The notes under the pieces: model-generated
Database searches by the model: none
Told to the model about the DNA's origin: nothing
What the model saw: only the letters and a program-made list of their open reading frames with translations
Translations under genes and position numbers: made by a program
Shown: positions 1-5,277 of the stretch, one piece after another
How the letters are laid out: every line of letters begins with the position of its first letter
How positions within the stretch are numbered: position 1 is the first letter of the stretch
Source: an uncultured Alcaligenaceae bacterium
GTDB taxonomy: Bacteria; Pseudomonadota; Gammaproteobacteria; Burkholderiales; Burkholderiaceae_B
Assembly (NCBI GenBank): GCA_937897265.1
Contig: CALCPT010000633.1
Coordinates: 1 to 5,904 of the forward strand
Length of the DNA stretch: 5,904 nucleotides
Direction: 5' to 3'

Positions 1-75
1 AATATTTTGCTTTGAATTGTAAAATTATTTTTTATCTTAGTTCTACATTTTATAACCAAATAAAAACAGAACATT
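1..75 (+). promoter_or_regulatory. AT-rich leader of mscL, probable promoter region
   Basis: This stretch before mscL is strikingly AT-rich and contains several promoter-like hexamers. The best -10-like hexamer is TATAAC at 51-56, about 20 bases before the start codon. TTGAAT at 12-17 with TATCTT at 33-38 is another pair, but the spacer is only 15 bases, which is short. No strong Shine-Dalgarno sequence precedes the ATG at 76; the nearest purine-rich stretch is AAAAACAGAA at 62-71. That a promoter lies here is likely from position and composition, since mscL is the only gene reading this way, but the exact hexamers are uncertain. Confidence 0.35.
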
Positions 76-507
76 ATGGGAATGATTTCAGAATTTAAGC
101 AATTTGCCATGAAAGGCAATGTAGTCGATTTAGCCATCGGGGTAATCATTGGAGGCGCTTTTGGCAAAATCGTTGACTCGTTGGTCAAAGATATCGTGAT
201 GCCACTGGTCAACTTTTTGGTGGGTGGTTCGGTTGACTTCAGTAACAAATACGTTGTGTTGTCTCGCCCCGCACAGTACACGGGGCCTGAAACTTACGCT
301 GATTTAACAAAGGCTGGGGCCAATTTGTTTGCCTGGGGCAACTTTTTAACGATTGTGATTAACTTTATTTTGTTGGCGTTTGTGATCTTTTTTATGGTCA
401 AGGCGATTAATACTGCCCGTGCCAAAATGGATCTGGCAGCCCCACCTCCTAAAACGCCCGAGGACATCGAGCTGCTTCGTGAAATCAGGGACTCGCTTAA
501 AAAGTAG
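76..507 (+). CDS. mscL: Large-conductance mechanosensitive channel MscL
   Basis: MscL is an inner-membrane homopentamer that opens a wide non-selective pore when membrane tension rises, releasing solutes on hypo-osmotic shock. The 143-residue product matches the family length (E. coli about 136). It starts with the amphipathic N-terminal segment (residues 1-14, [13 protein letters not shown]). The pore-lining TM1 follows at about 16-45 with the glycine-rich stretch [16 protein letters not shown] periplasmic loop spans about 46-88, TM2 lies at about 89-110, and a charged C-terminal helix (about 127-143, [16 protein letters not shown]) completes the protein. The first ATG (76) is used; an ATG two codons later (82) is also possible. 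No strong ribosome site favours either. The gene stands alone, convergent with the Nif3-like gene. Identification is secure. Confidence 0.97.
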   Translation: MGMISEFKQFAMKGNVVDLAIGVIIGGAFGKIVDSLVKDIVMPLVNFLVGGSVDFSNKYVVLSRPAQYTGPETYADLTKAGANLFAWGNFLTIVINFILLAFVIFFMVKAINTARAKMDLAAPPPKTPEDIELLREIRDSLKK

Positions 508-552
508 GCGTTTACTTACTTCAAGAGAACCTATTAATAATAAATGTGCTCG

Positions 553-576
553 GTCAGCTTCACGCAACGGGCTGAC
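553..576. repeat. Small inverted repeat between convergent genes
   Basis: GTCAGC (553-558) and GCTGAC (571-576) form a perfect 6-bp inverted repeat around a 12-base loop. They lie in the roughly 120-base gap between the 3' ends of mscL and the Nif3-like gene. Such gaps usually hold transcription stops for both genes, but no T-run follows on either strand, so it is not a canonical intrinsic terminator. The rest of the gap (508-626) shows no gene. Confidence 0.3.
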
Positions 577-611
577 TCGGGCATAAGGTTGAGAAGCATG
601 ACTAGTCAGTC

Positions 612-628
612 GCAGCGAAAGCGGCTTT
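612..628 (+). terminator. Possible weak terminator of mscL
   Basis: GCAGC (612-616) and GCGGC (621-625) can pair, with one A-G mismatch, around a GAAA tetraloop (617-620), and TTT follows directly at 626-628. The position, about 105 bases after the mscL stop and just before the convergent gene ends, would suit a terminator. The stem and T-run are both short, so this is tentative. Confidence 0.2.
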
Positions 629-1385
629 ACACGGGGTTGTCGAGGTCAACAAAGTCCACCCTGATGCCGAACTCTTGGACAATCGCCTGGCCGAGCGCTT
701 GAACACCATAGCGCTCGGTCGCGTGGTGGCCCGCGCTGATAAACCCCACACCCGCTTCACGCGATAAATGCACCGTAGGTTCAGAGACCTCGCCCGTGAT
801 AAACACTTGGGCACCACCGCTGATGGCCTGATCAAGCATGTTTTGAGCTGCCCCAGTACACCAGGCAATTCGTTGTACGGGTAATGCTTCTGCGCCAATC
901 ACCAGTGGCGCGCGGTGTAAGCGTTGCTCGACGCGGCTGGCAATCTGGGCAAGGGTCGTGACGCCAGGCATTGAACCAAACCAAAGCAGACCGTTTGAGA
1001 CCGTCGCTGGCTCTGCCACCAAACCCAGTACTCGTGCCAGTTGCGCGTTGTTGCCAAGCACTGGGTGAGCGTCTAGTGGCAAATGAAAGGCCAGCAAATT
1101 GATGTCGTGAGTGAGGAGTGCAGCAAGACGCCGCTTTCGAGTCCCGAGCACTCGCGGGTCTTCGCCCTTCCAGAACCAACCGTGATGTACGAGTATGGCA
1201 TCGGCCTGACGTTGCGCTGCGACGTCAATTAAGGCCTGACTTGCGGTCACGCCCGAGATAATATGCGAGATGGTTGGTTTGCCTTGAACTTGTAGGCCAT
1301 TCGGGCAGTAGTCATTGAAGGCCGCAGTGCTGAGAGTGCTGTTGAGCCACTGCTCTAAAGTTTGGGTTGACACCGTTTTCATCAT
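627..1385 (-). CDS. Nif3-like dinuclear metal-centre protein (YbgI / NIF3 family)
   Basis: The 252-residue product belongs to the NIF3/YbgI family (E. coli YbgI about 247). These proteins form hexameric toroids with a two-metal site. They are often labelled GTP cyclohydrolase 1 type 2, but their physiological reaction is not firmly established. Metal-ligand motifs are visible: VHHGWFWK (His67, His68), FHLPLDAHP (His101, Asp105) and, near the C-terminus, SAGHHATERYG (His221, Glu224 region). The early motif NDYCPNGLQVQG is also typical. I place the start at ATG 1385, because GAGGTG (minus strand, 1400-1395) lies 9 bases before it. A GTG at 1397 would overlap that ribosome site and is less likely; ATG 1382 is another option. 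The start lies 15 bases from that of the divergent degS-like gene. No frameshift or lost ligand is apparent. Confidence 0.93.
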   Translation of the reverse strand: MMKTVSTQTLEQWLNSTLSTAAFNDYCPNGLQVQGKPTISHIISGVTASQALIDVAAQRQADAILVHHGWFWKGEDPRVLGTRKRRLAALLTHDINLLAFHLPLDAHPVLGNNAQLARVLGLVAEPATVSNGLLWFGSMPGVTTLAQIASRVEQRLHRAPLVIGAEALPVQRIAWCTGAAQNMLDQAISGGAQVFITGEVSEPTVHLSREAGVGFISAGHHATERYGVQALGQAIVQEFGIRVDFVDLDNPV

Positions 1386-1400
1386 TTTCTGGAACACCTC
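1386..1400. promoter_or_regulatory. 15-base divergent start gap with two ribosome binding sites
   Basis: This gap separates the start codons of two divergent genes. On the minus strand GAGGTG (1400-1395) is a good Shine-Dalgarno sequence for the Nif3-like gene, 9 bases from its ATG. On the plus strand GGAA (1391-1394) sits 6 bases before the ATG of the protease gene. There is no room here for promoters, so those of each gene must lie within the other's coding sequence or further upstream. Confidence 0.6.
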
Positions 1401-2558
1401 ATGCGTCGTCTTTGGTTGCTATTTGCCCAAGCGGTAACGGTCTGTATAGCAGTTTTATTTGTGGTGACTACGTTGCGCCCGGATTGGCTGGGGGTCAAAC
1501 CGCAACATCGCAGTCCTAATGGCACGGTTGGATTATTGCCTAGTCCTGACGGCACCGCCTCACAAGCACCAGGATCGTACGCTGGGGCGGTGTCTGTTGC
1601 TGCGCCAGCAGTGGTCAATATTCATACGACTAAACGGGTCTCCGTGTCGCGCATTCCCCTGCCGCCTGATCCGGTAATGCGCAAATTTTTTGAACAAATG
1701 CCCGGATTTAATCAAACCCAACAAACCACTAGTTTGGGCTCTGGTGTGGTGGTGTCGGCAAAGGGCCATGTGTTAACGAACCTTCACGTCATTGAGGGGG
1801 CTGACGAGATTGTGGTGGCACTGACAGATGGCCGCCAAGCGGTCGCTAAGGTGTTGGGCGTCGATGCAGACTCAGACCTTGCGGTCTTGCAAGTCGAAAT
1901 GAGTCAATTGCCTGTGTTGGGCTTCGAGTTACTTGATCCTCCCAGAATAGGGGATGTGGTGCTTGCGATCGGTAACCCATTTGGTGTTGGCCAAACAATC
2001 ACAATGGGTATTGTGTCTGCCCTGGGGCGTGAAGGATTGGGTATCAACACCTACGAAAACTTCATTCAGACAGATGCCGCGATCAATCCGGGAAACTCTG
2101 GCGGAGCCTTGGTAGATACGAACGGCCGGTTGGTGGGCATTAATACGGCGATTTATTCGAGATCTGGGGGCTCATTGGGAATTGGCTTTGCGATCCCAGC
2201 CGCAGCGGCACAAAAAGTATTGAGCGAAATTGTGACGTTTGGGTTTGTTAAACGAGGCTGGCTTGGCATCGAACCGCAAGACATGACACCGGATTTGGCG
2301 CGTGCCTTCGGCTTAGAGCGGGTTCGAGGCGTGATTATTGCGGGAATCATGCGTGATGGCCCCGGTGCGAGAGGCGGCTTAAAGGTCGGTGATATTGTTC
2401 AAACGATTGCTGGTCGACCGGTAAACGATACCCAACGACTCATGGCGCGCATTGCTGCGAACGCGCCTGGTGAAACTGTTGAATTGGGAATCTATCGTAA
2501 CGGGCGCGCCCAAACCTTGACACTGACGCTGGGTCAGCGCCCGGTCAAGCCGAAGTAA
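1401..2558 (+). CDS. degS: DegS-like membrane-anchored serine protease (HtrA family, S1C, one PDZ)
   Basis: This is an HtrA-type serine protease of the envelope. An N-terminal hydrophobic segment (about residues 4-24) looks like a signal anchor, which would place the catalytic part in the periplasm. The trypsin-like domain (about 60-275) carries a complete triad: His129 in TNLHVIEG, Asp159 in DADSDLAVL and Ser233 in NPGNSGGALV. A single PDZ domain follows (about 286-380, from GWLGIEPQDM). One PDZ and a membrane anchor at 385 residues fit DegS (about 355) better than two-PDZ DegP/DegQ. In E. coli, DegS cleaves the anti-sigma factor RseA to release sigma E. No rseA or rpoE is in this window, so that role is inferred from family only. 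The ATG at 1401 has a weak GGAA site. The neighbouring tat genes also serve the envelope. Confidence 0.9.
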   Translation: MRRLWLLFAQAVTVCIAVLFVVTTLRPDWLGVKPQHRSPNGTVGLLPSPDGTASQAPGSYAGAVSVAAPAVVNIHTTKRVSVSRIPLPPDPVMRKFFEQMPGFNQTQQTTSLGSGVVVSAKGHVLTNLHVIEGADEIVVALTDGRQAVAKVLGVDADSDLAVLQVEMSQLPVLGFELLDPPRIGDVVLAIGNPFGVGQTITMGIVSALGREGLGINTYENFIQTDAAINPGNSGGALVDTNGRLVGINTAIYSRSGGSLGIGFAIPAAAAQKVLSEIVTFGFVKRGWLGIEPQDMTPDLARAFGLERVRGVIIAGIMRDGPGARGGLKVGDIVQTIAGRPVNDTQRLMARIAANAPGETVELGIYRNGRAQTLTLTLGQRPVKPK

Positions 2559-2576
2559 CTCTACACGAGTTTACTT
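2553..2576. repeat. Imperfect hairpin spanning both convergent stop codons
   Basis: AAGTAACTC (2553-2561) and GAGTTTACTT (2567-2576) pair over 9 bp with one bulged T (2570) and a 5-base loop. The repeat contains the TAA of the protease gene (2556-2558) and the reverse-strand TAA of the XRE gene (2571-2573). The two stops are only 12 bases apart. No T-run follows, so it is at best a partial bidirectional stop or an RNA 3'-end structure. Confidence 0.4.
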
Positions 2577-2912
2577 GGTGGGCTCTGCCGCAACTGGCTT
2601 TGCAACAGGCGGGTTCGCAGCGAACAAAGACTCAGCTTGCACTAGTAGCGGCCGGCGTACATTCGCGTCGAGGTGAAACGTGATTTCTTGCAGGCGAGCA
2701 AGCTCTTCGTCTTCGGTATAAAACCAACTGACCGGCATATTCAGTATTTCAGCGACACGGCACATCAGTTGATAGTCGGGCGAATGCTTACCGCGTTCGT
2801 ACTGGTTCATACGAGCGCTTGCTGACATTGGATCAATACCGGCGAGTTTGCCGAGCTTTTCTTGTGACAACCCCGCGCGTAGACGGGCCTGTTTAAGACG
2901 ATGAGCGAGCAC
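2571..2912 (-). CDS. Small XRE-family helix-turn-helix regulator
   Basis: The 113-residue protein is probably a cytoplasmic DNA-binding regulator. The XRE/Cro-type domain fills about residues 3-65: HRLKQARLRAGLSQ begins it, the helix-turn-helix lies at about 15-41 (LSQEKLGKLAGID, then SASARMNQYERGKHSP), and VAEILNMPVSWFY closes it. The remainder (about 66-113) is a short tail ending in a Pro/Ala/Lys-rich stretch, with no sensor domain recognised. I choose GTG 2912 because AAAGGGA ends 5 bases before it and the domain then starts at once, as is usual in the family. A TTG at 2969 would add 19 residues but has no ribosome site, and its extension would cover a perfect dyad that looks regulatory. 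The gene follows tatC on the same strand after 217 bases. Targets are unknown; autoregulation is plausible. Confidence 0.85.
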   Translation of the reverse strand: MLAHRLKQARLRAGLSQEKLGKLAGIDPMSASARMNQYERGKHSPDYQLMCRVAEILNMPVSWFYTEDEELARLQEITFHLDANVRRPLLVQAESLFAANPPVAKPVAAEPTK

Positions 2913-2934
2913 GATGGTCCCTTTAAGTACCGAC

Positions 2935-2958
2935 GATCGAACCACAATAGGTTCGATC
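2935..2958. promoter_or_regulatory. Perfect 9-bp dyad upstream of the XRE gene, candidate operator
   Basis: GATCGAACC (2935-2943) and GGTTCGATC (2950-2958) are exact inverted copies separated by 6 bases, centred about 34 bases before the GTG start at 2912. A dimeric XRE repressor would typically bind such a dyad for self-regulation. On the minus strand the central 6 bases read TATTGT, a weak -10-like hexamer, so binding could block a promoter; no good -35 is seen at the right distance. In RNA it would form a 9-bp hairpin before the ribosome site. The dyad is seen directly; the operator role is inferred. Confidence 0.5.
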
Positions 2959-2970
2959 TGACTAGACAAT

Positions 2971-3002
2971 GGTTGATCTAGCCGAAGCTAAGATCAATAA
3001 CC
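2971..3002 (-). repeat. Second dyad; RNA hairpin with cUUCGg loop upstream of the XRE gene
   Basis: On the minus strand GGTT-ATT-GATC-T-TAGC pairs with GCTA-GATC-AACC around a TTCG loop. This gives three 4-bp helices separated by small bulges. The closing C-G pair makes the loop the exceptionally stable cUUCGg type, which exists only in a minus-strand transcript, the direction of tatC and the XRE gene. No U-tract follows, so it is not a canonical intrinsic terminator. It also carries the GGTT/GATC elements of the neighbouring dyad, so it could instead be a DNA operator. Confidence 0.45.
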
Positions 3003-3011
3003 AATGATAAA

Positions 3012-3040
3012 AAGATATACCTTAAAACCTTAAGTCACAA
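3012..3040 (-). promoter_or_regulatory. Possible promoter of the XRE gene
   Basis: On the minus strand TTGTGA (3040-3035) and TATCTT (3017-3012) are 17 bases apart, each matching 4 of 6 consensus positions. The spacer contains an inverted repeat CTTAA-AACC-TTAAG (plus strand 3021-3034), which is also a tandem ACCTTAA repeat and could be a binding site. If used, transcription would start about 3005 and give a leader of about 90 bases carrying both dyads. Confidence 0.25.
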
Positions 3041-3056
3041 GAGATATTTTTCTTGA

Positions 3057-3085
3057 AACCATTCATACAAATAGGATAAATGGTT
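3057..3085. repeat. 7-bp inverted repeat downstream of tatC
   Basis: AACCATT (3057-3063) and AATGGTT (3079-3085) are exact inverted copies separated by 15 bases, so the half-sites are 22 bases centre to centre, about two helical turns. A third AATGGTT lies at 2968-2974. The block is AT-rich and 45 bases after the tatC stop. It may be a protein-binding site or a weak transcript-end hairpin; no T-run supports a terminator. Confidence 0.3.
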
Positions 3086-3129
3086 ACAGATATATTTAAT
3101 GCGCAAACTACGCCTACTCTATGCAAATC

Positions 3130-3948
3130 TCAGGACACGGCATCAGCATCGTCTTGGCTGCGGGGCTTGACACCACTGGCGACCAAGATACCAATCTCGT
3201 AAAGCACGCAAAGCGGAACCGCCAGTAAAAACTGGCTGACGACATCCGGTGGGGTCACCACGGCGGCGATGACAAAGGCACCCACAACAACGTAACCGCG
3301 TGCTTCTCGCAGCTTCGCAACGGTCACAATCCCCATGCGTACTAATAAGACGACGGCAACGGGAACCTCAAACGTGACCCCAAAGGCCAGAAACATAGTC
3401 ATCACAAAGCTCAGGTAGGCTTCGATGTCAGGCGCTGGCGTGATCGATTGCGGCGCAAACGACGCAATAAACGTGAACACCGACTTAAACACAACGAAAT
3501 AGCAGAACGCCATCCCGGCAAGAAACAGCAACGAGCTTGAAACGATGAGTGGCAGTGCTAAACGCTGCTCGTGTCGATATAGGCCAGGTGCGACAAAAGC
3601 CCATACCTGATAGAGCACCACGGGCAGCGATACAACGAACGCGGCCATCATGGTGACTTTCATGGGGACCATAAAGGGCGTAATCACCCCGGTCGCGATC
3701 ATGCGAGTGCCTTGAGGCAGCGAGGCGAGCATCGGTGCTGCCAAAATGTCATAGATCACTGAGGCGCCGGGATAGAGAAACAGCACCACAAACACAGCAA
3801 CAACAGTACCAACCGCGCGGAGCAAGCGCGTACGCAGCTCAATCAGGTGCGACATAAAACTTTCGTTTGCTGCTGGCGCTTGCTCAGCGTCTTGGCCGGG
3901 CAGGGCGTTGCCTTCGGTTGAGGTGTTGTCAGAACGGTCAGAGCTCAA
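3130..3948 (-). CDS. tatC: Sec-independent translocase subunit TatC
   Basis: TatC is the multi-spanning inner-membrane core of the twin-arginine translocase; with TatB it recognises the twin-arginine signal peptides of folded cargo. The N-terminal motif SHLIELRTRLLRA lies at 33-45. The hallmark WAFVAPGLYRHEQRLALP contains the conserved signal-binding Glu127, and FGVTFEVPVAV carries Glu194. The late motif GAFVIAAVVTPPDVVSQFLL with LYEIG closes the family pattern. Six membrane segments can be placed at about 44-60, 93-115, 130-155, 178-203, 216-232 and 238-258. The start is probably TTG 3948, which overlaps the tatB stop as TTGA and has AGGA 8 bases upstream. This gives 272 residues with a polar 31-residue N-terminal extension. 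ATG 3855 would give 241 residues and has only a weak ribosome site. Last gene of the tat block. Confidence 0.95.
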   Translation of the reverse strand: MSSDRSDNTSTEGNALPGQDAEQAPAANESFMSHLIELRTRLLRAVGTVVAVFVVLFLYPGASVIYDILAAPMLASLPQGTRMIATGVITPFMVPMKVTMMAAFVVSLPVVLYQVWAFVAPGLYRHEQRLALPLIVSSSLLFLAGMAFCYFVVFKSVFTFIASFAPQSITPAPDIEAYLSFVMTMFLAFGVTFEVPVAVVLLVRMGIVTVAKLREARGYVVVGAFVIAAVVTPPDVVSQFLLAVPLCVLYEIGILVASGVKPRSQDDADAVS

Positions 3949-4571
3949 GATGCAGATCCTGGGGTTGAAGAGGCGACCGAGGTCTGTTTTGGTTCATGAG
4001 CGGTCGTTGGCGCTACAGCGCCAAGCTCGAGTTGGGTAGGGGTTGCGGCTGCTGGCAGTGACTGAGCGGACACTGGCACGGGTTCGGGTGGCGGCACCGG
4101 GATCGGCAGCGGGTCTGGCACGAGCATGGCCTGCACCTCAGCTTCGGCAAACGAGTGGCCTGCGGTTGCCGCGACGTTCGGAGCACTCGTGTCGGTCGCC
4201 GTTGCGATCAAGGGCTTCGGTATCTCGGGGTTAACCGGCTCGACAAGATCTGAGCTGGCATGCGTCAACGATTCTTTAAGCGCTGAGACGTCTTGTTCAA
4301 GCGACTCAAGAGGCTTGCGCAGCGAGGACTCGGTATTTTGCAAACTTGACTGCACGCTTTGAGCGGCATCCTGCATTTGGTCTTTTAGCTTACGCAGTTC
4401 GTCGAGTTCGACCTCGCGTTGGATGTCAGTTTTGACATCGTTTACATAGCGTTGTGCACGCCCCACCAAGTGGCCGAGCGTACGGGCCACTTTGGGCAGG
4501 CGCTCGGGGCCGATGACGACCAGAGCCACGACCCCGATTACGAGTAGTTCTGTAAAGCTGACGTCAAACAT
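3945..4571 (-). CDS. tatB: Sec-independent translocase subunit TatB
   Basis: TatB joins TatC in the receptor complex for twin-arginine signal peptides at the inner membrane. The 208-residue product opens with MFDVSFTELLVIGVVALVVI, the usual short TatB membrane helix. It has Glu8, the Gly21-Pro22 hinge (IGPERLP) and an amphipathic helix to about 45. A long charged, probably coiled-coil stretch follows (about 45-112, VNDVKTDIQREVELDELRK onward). Residues 113-208 are low-complexity, rich in Pro, Ala, Ser and Thr, with a run of alternating prolines at about 152-167 (PDPLPIPVPPPEPVPV). Such tails are variable and mostly dispensable in the family. The ATG at 4571 lacks a Shine-Dalgarno sequence. 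The stop overlaps tatC by 4 bases. Confidence 0.95.
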   Translation of the reverse strand: MFDVSFTELLVIGVVALVVIGPERLPKVARTLGHLVGRAQRYVNDVKTDIQREVELDELRKLKDQMQDAAQSVQSSLQNTESSLRKPLESLEQDVSALKESLTHASSDLVEPVNPEIPKPLIATATDTSAPNVAATAGHSFAEAEVQAMLVPDPLPIPVPPPEPVPVSAQSLPAAATPTQLELGAVAPTTAHEPKQTSVASSTPGSAS

Positions 4572-4586
4572 GGTGTGTGAGGTGCC

Positions 4587-4612
4587 AAAAAGACTCAGCT
4601 AGGAAAGCTAGC
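4587..4612 (-). terminator. Small hairpin and T-run between tatA and tatB, possible attenuator
   Basis: In the 49-base gap after tatA the minus strand carries GCTAG (4612-4608), a CTTTC loop and CTAGC (4602-4598). After 6 more bases comes TTTTT (4591-4587). A 5-bp stem with a displaced T-run is a weak terminator at most. Partial termination or 3'-end processing here would help keep TatA in excess over TatB and TatC, as the Tat system needs; that role is inference. Confidence 0.3.
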
Positions 4613-4620
4613 GGAAAGGG

Positions 4621-4884
4621 TTAATGCGTACCGGGCTGAGTGTTGGTTTTCTCTTTGGCTTGCACGTCGATGGTTTCGCCCGAGGCAACGCGTTGCACCG
4701 GTGCTGCCTCAGCGGCTGCTGCAGTGGCCTCGCCTTCTTTCGCGTTTGGGTCTTTCATGCCTTCTTTAAAGCCTTTCACCGCACCGCCCAAATCGGCTCC
4801 GATGTTTCTGATTTTTTTAGTGCCAAAAACGAGTGCAACGATAACCAGAACAATTAGCCAGTGCCAAATACTAAAACTACCCAT
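4621..4884 (-). CDS. tatA: Sec-independent translocase subunit TatA
   Basis: TatA is the small pore- or patch-forming subunit that oligomerises at the TatBC-cargo complex so folded proteins can cross the inner membrane. The 87-residue product has the standard layout. A single membrane helix (about 5-20) begins [10 protein letters not shown], with His8 where E. coli TatA has Gln. The FGTKK hinge follows at 20-24, then an amphipathic helix to about 45 ([18 protein letters not shown]). The tail is polar and alanine-rich. The start is ATG 4884, with GGAG seven bases upstream, and gives the exact family N-terminus. A longer reading frame to 4929 would add 15 unrelated residues and overlap hinT, so it is rejected. 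The gene starts 14 bases after hinT. Confidence 0.96.
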   Translation of the reverse strand: MGSFSIWHWLIVLVIVALVFGTKKIRNIGADLGGAVKGFKEGMKDPNAKEGEATAAAAEAAPVQRVASGETIDVQAKEKTNTQPGTH

Positions 4885-4898
4885 GATCGATCTCCAGA

Positions 4899-5267
4899 TT
4901 AATTCTTGATGGGGGTGAAGCCCTGCCAAGGACGTTTACCACCAAGGATATGAAAATGCAGGTGTTTAATCTCTTGGCCACCCTCAAGGCCTGAATTCGT
5001 GGTGAGACGAAATCCGCCTTCAGGCCCTGGGTTGCAGCCATTTGTTAATGCAATGTGTTGCACTTGAGTCAGCATTCTACCTAACCATCCAGCATCTTCG
5101 GGTTTGATGTCTTGCATGGACACAATATGGTGACGAGGTACCATGAGCAAATGTACTGGAGCTGCGGGGTGGATGTCATGAAAAACCACACAATCGTCAT
5201 CGGTGTAGACGATTTTTGCAGGAATTTCACCTTTCACAATCTTGCAGAAGAGACAGTTTTCGCTCAT
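4899..5267 (-). CDS. hinT: HIT-family nucleotide-binding protein (HinT-like purine nucleoside phosphoramidase)
   Basis: HIT proteins of the HinT branch are cytoplasmic dimers that hydrolyse adenosine phosphoramidates and acyl-adenylates. The 122-residue product has the full-length HinT-like fold. [14 protein letters not shown] lies at the N-terminus (Cys5 and Cys8 form the CxxC seen in many bacterial members). [18 protein letters not shown] follows at 31-48. The catalytic histidine triad [10 protein letters not shown] comprises His102, His104 (expected nucleophile) and His106. The C-terminal tryptophan stretch is also present. The ATG at 5267 is 10 bases after the hisE stop. No Shine-Dalgarno is visible; the bases before it (CGACCTCCC) resemble an anti-Shine-Dalgarno sequence, so coupling to hisE translation is likely. 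hinT between hisE and tatA is a recurring arrangement in Burkholderiales. Confidence 0.95.
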   Translation of the reverse strand: MSENCLFCKIVKGEIPAKIVYTDDDCVVFHDIHPAAPVHLLMVPRHHIVSMQDIKPEDAGWLGRMLTQVQHIALTNGCNPGPEGGFRLTTNSGLEGGQEIKHLHFHILGGKRPWQGFTPIKN

Positions 5268-5277
5268 GGGAGGTCGT

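Noticed and set aside
599..608. Perfect palindrome TGACTAGTCA
   Set aside because: A single 10-base palindrome with no partner copy or linked signal is expected by chance at this scale.
1367..1395. TTGACA at 1367 as -35 of the protease gene
   Set aside because: No reasonable -10 lies 15-19 bases downstream, and a start site there would fall at or beyond the start codon; it is probably chance within the Nif3-like coding sequence.
2944..2962. GGTTCGATC resembling a tRNA T-arm, possible tRNA remnant
   Set aside because: No matching T-stem, acceptor stem or anticodon arm around it; it is better explained as half of the 9-bp dyad.
4126..4362. Plus-strand open frames across tatB, tatA, hinT and hisE
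   Set aside because: They are antisense to well-recognised genes, show no family motifs and have no supporting ribosome sites.
4885..4929. N-terminal extension of tatA to 4929
   Set aside because: It overlaps the end of hinT and adds 15 residues unlike any TatA; ATG 4884 has GGAG at proper spacing and gives the family N-terminus.
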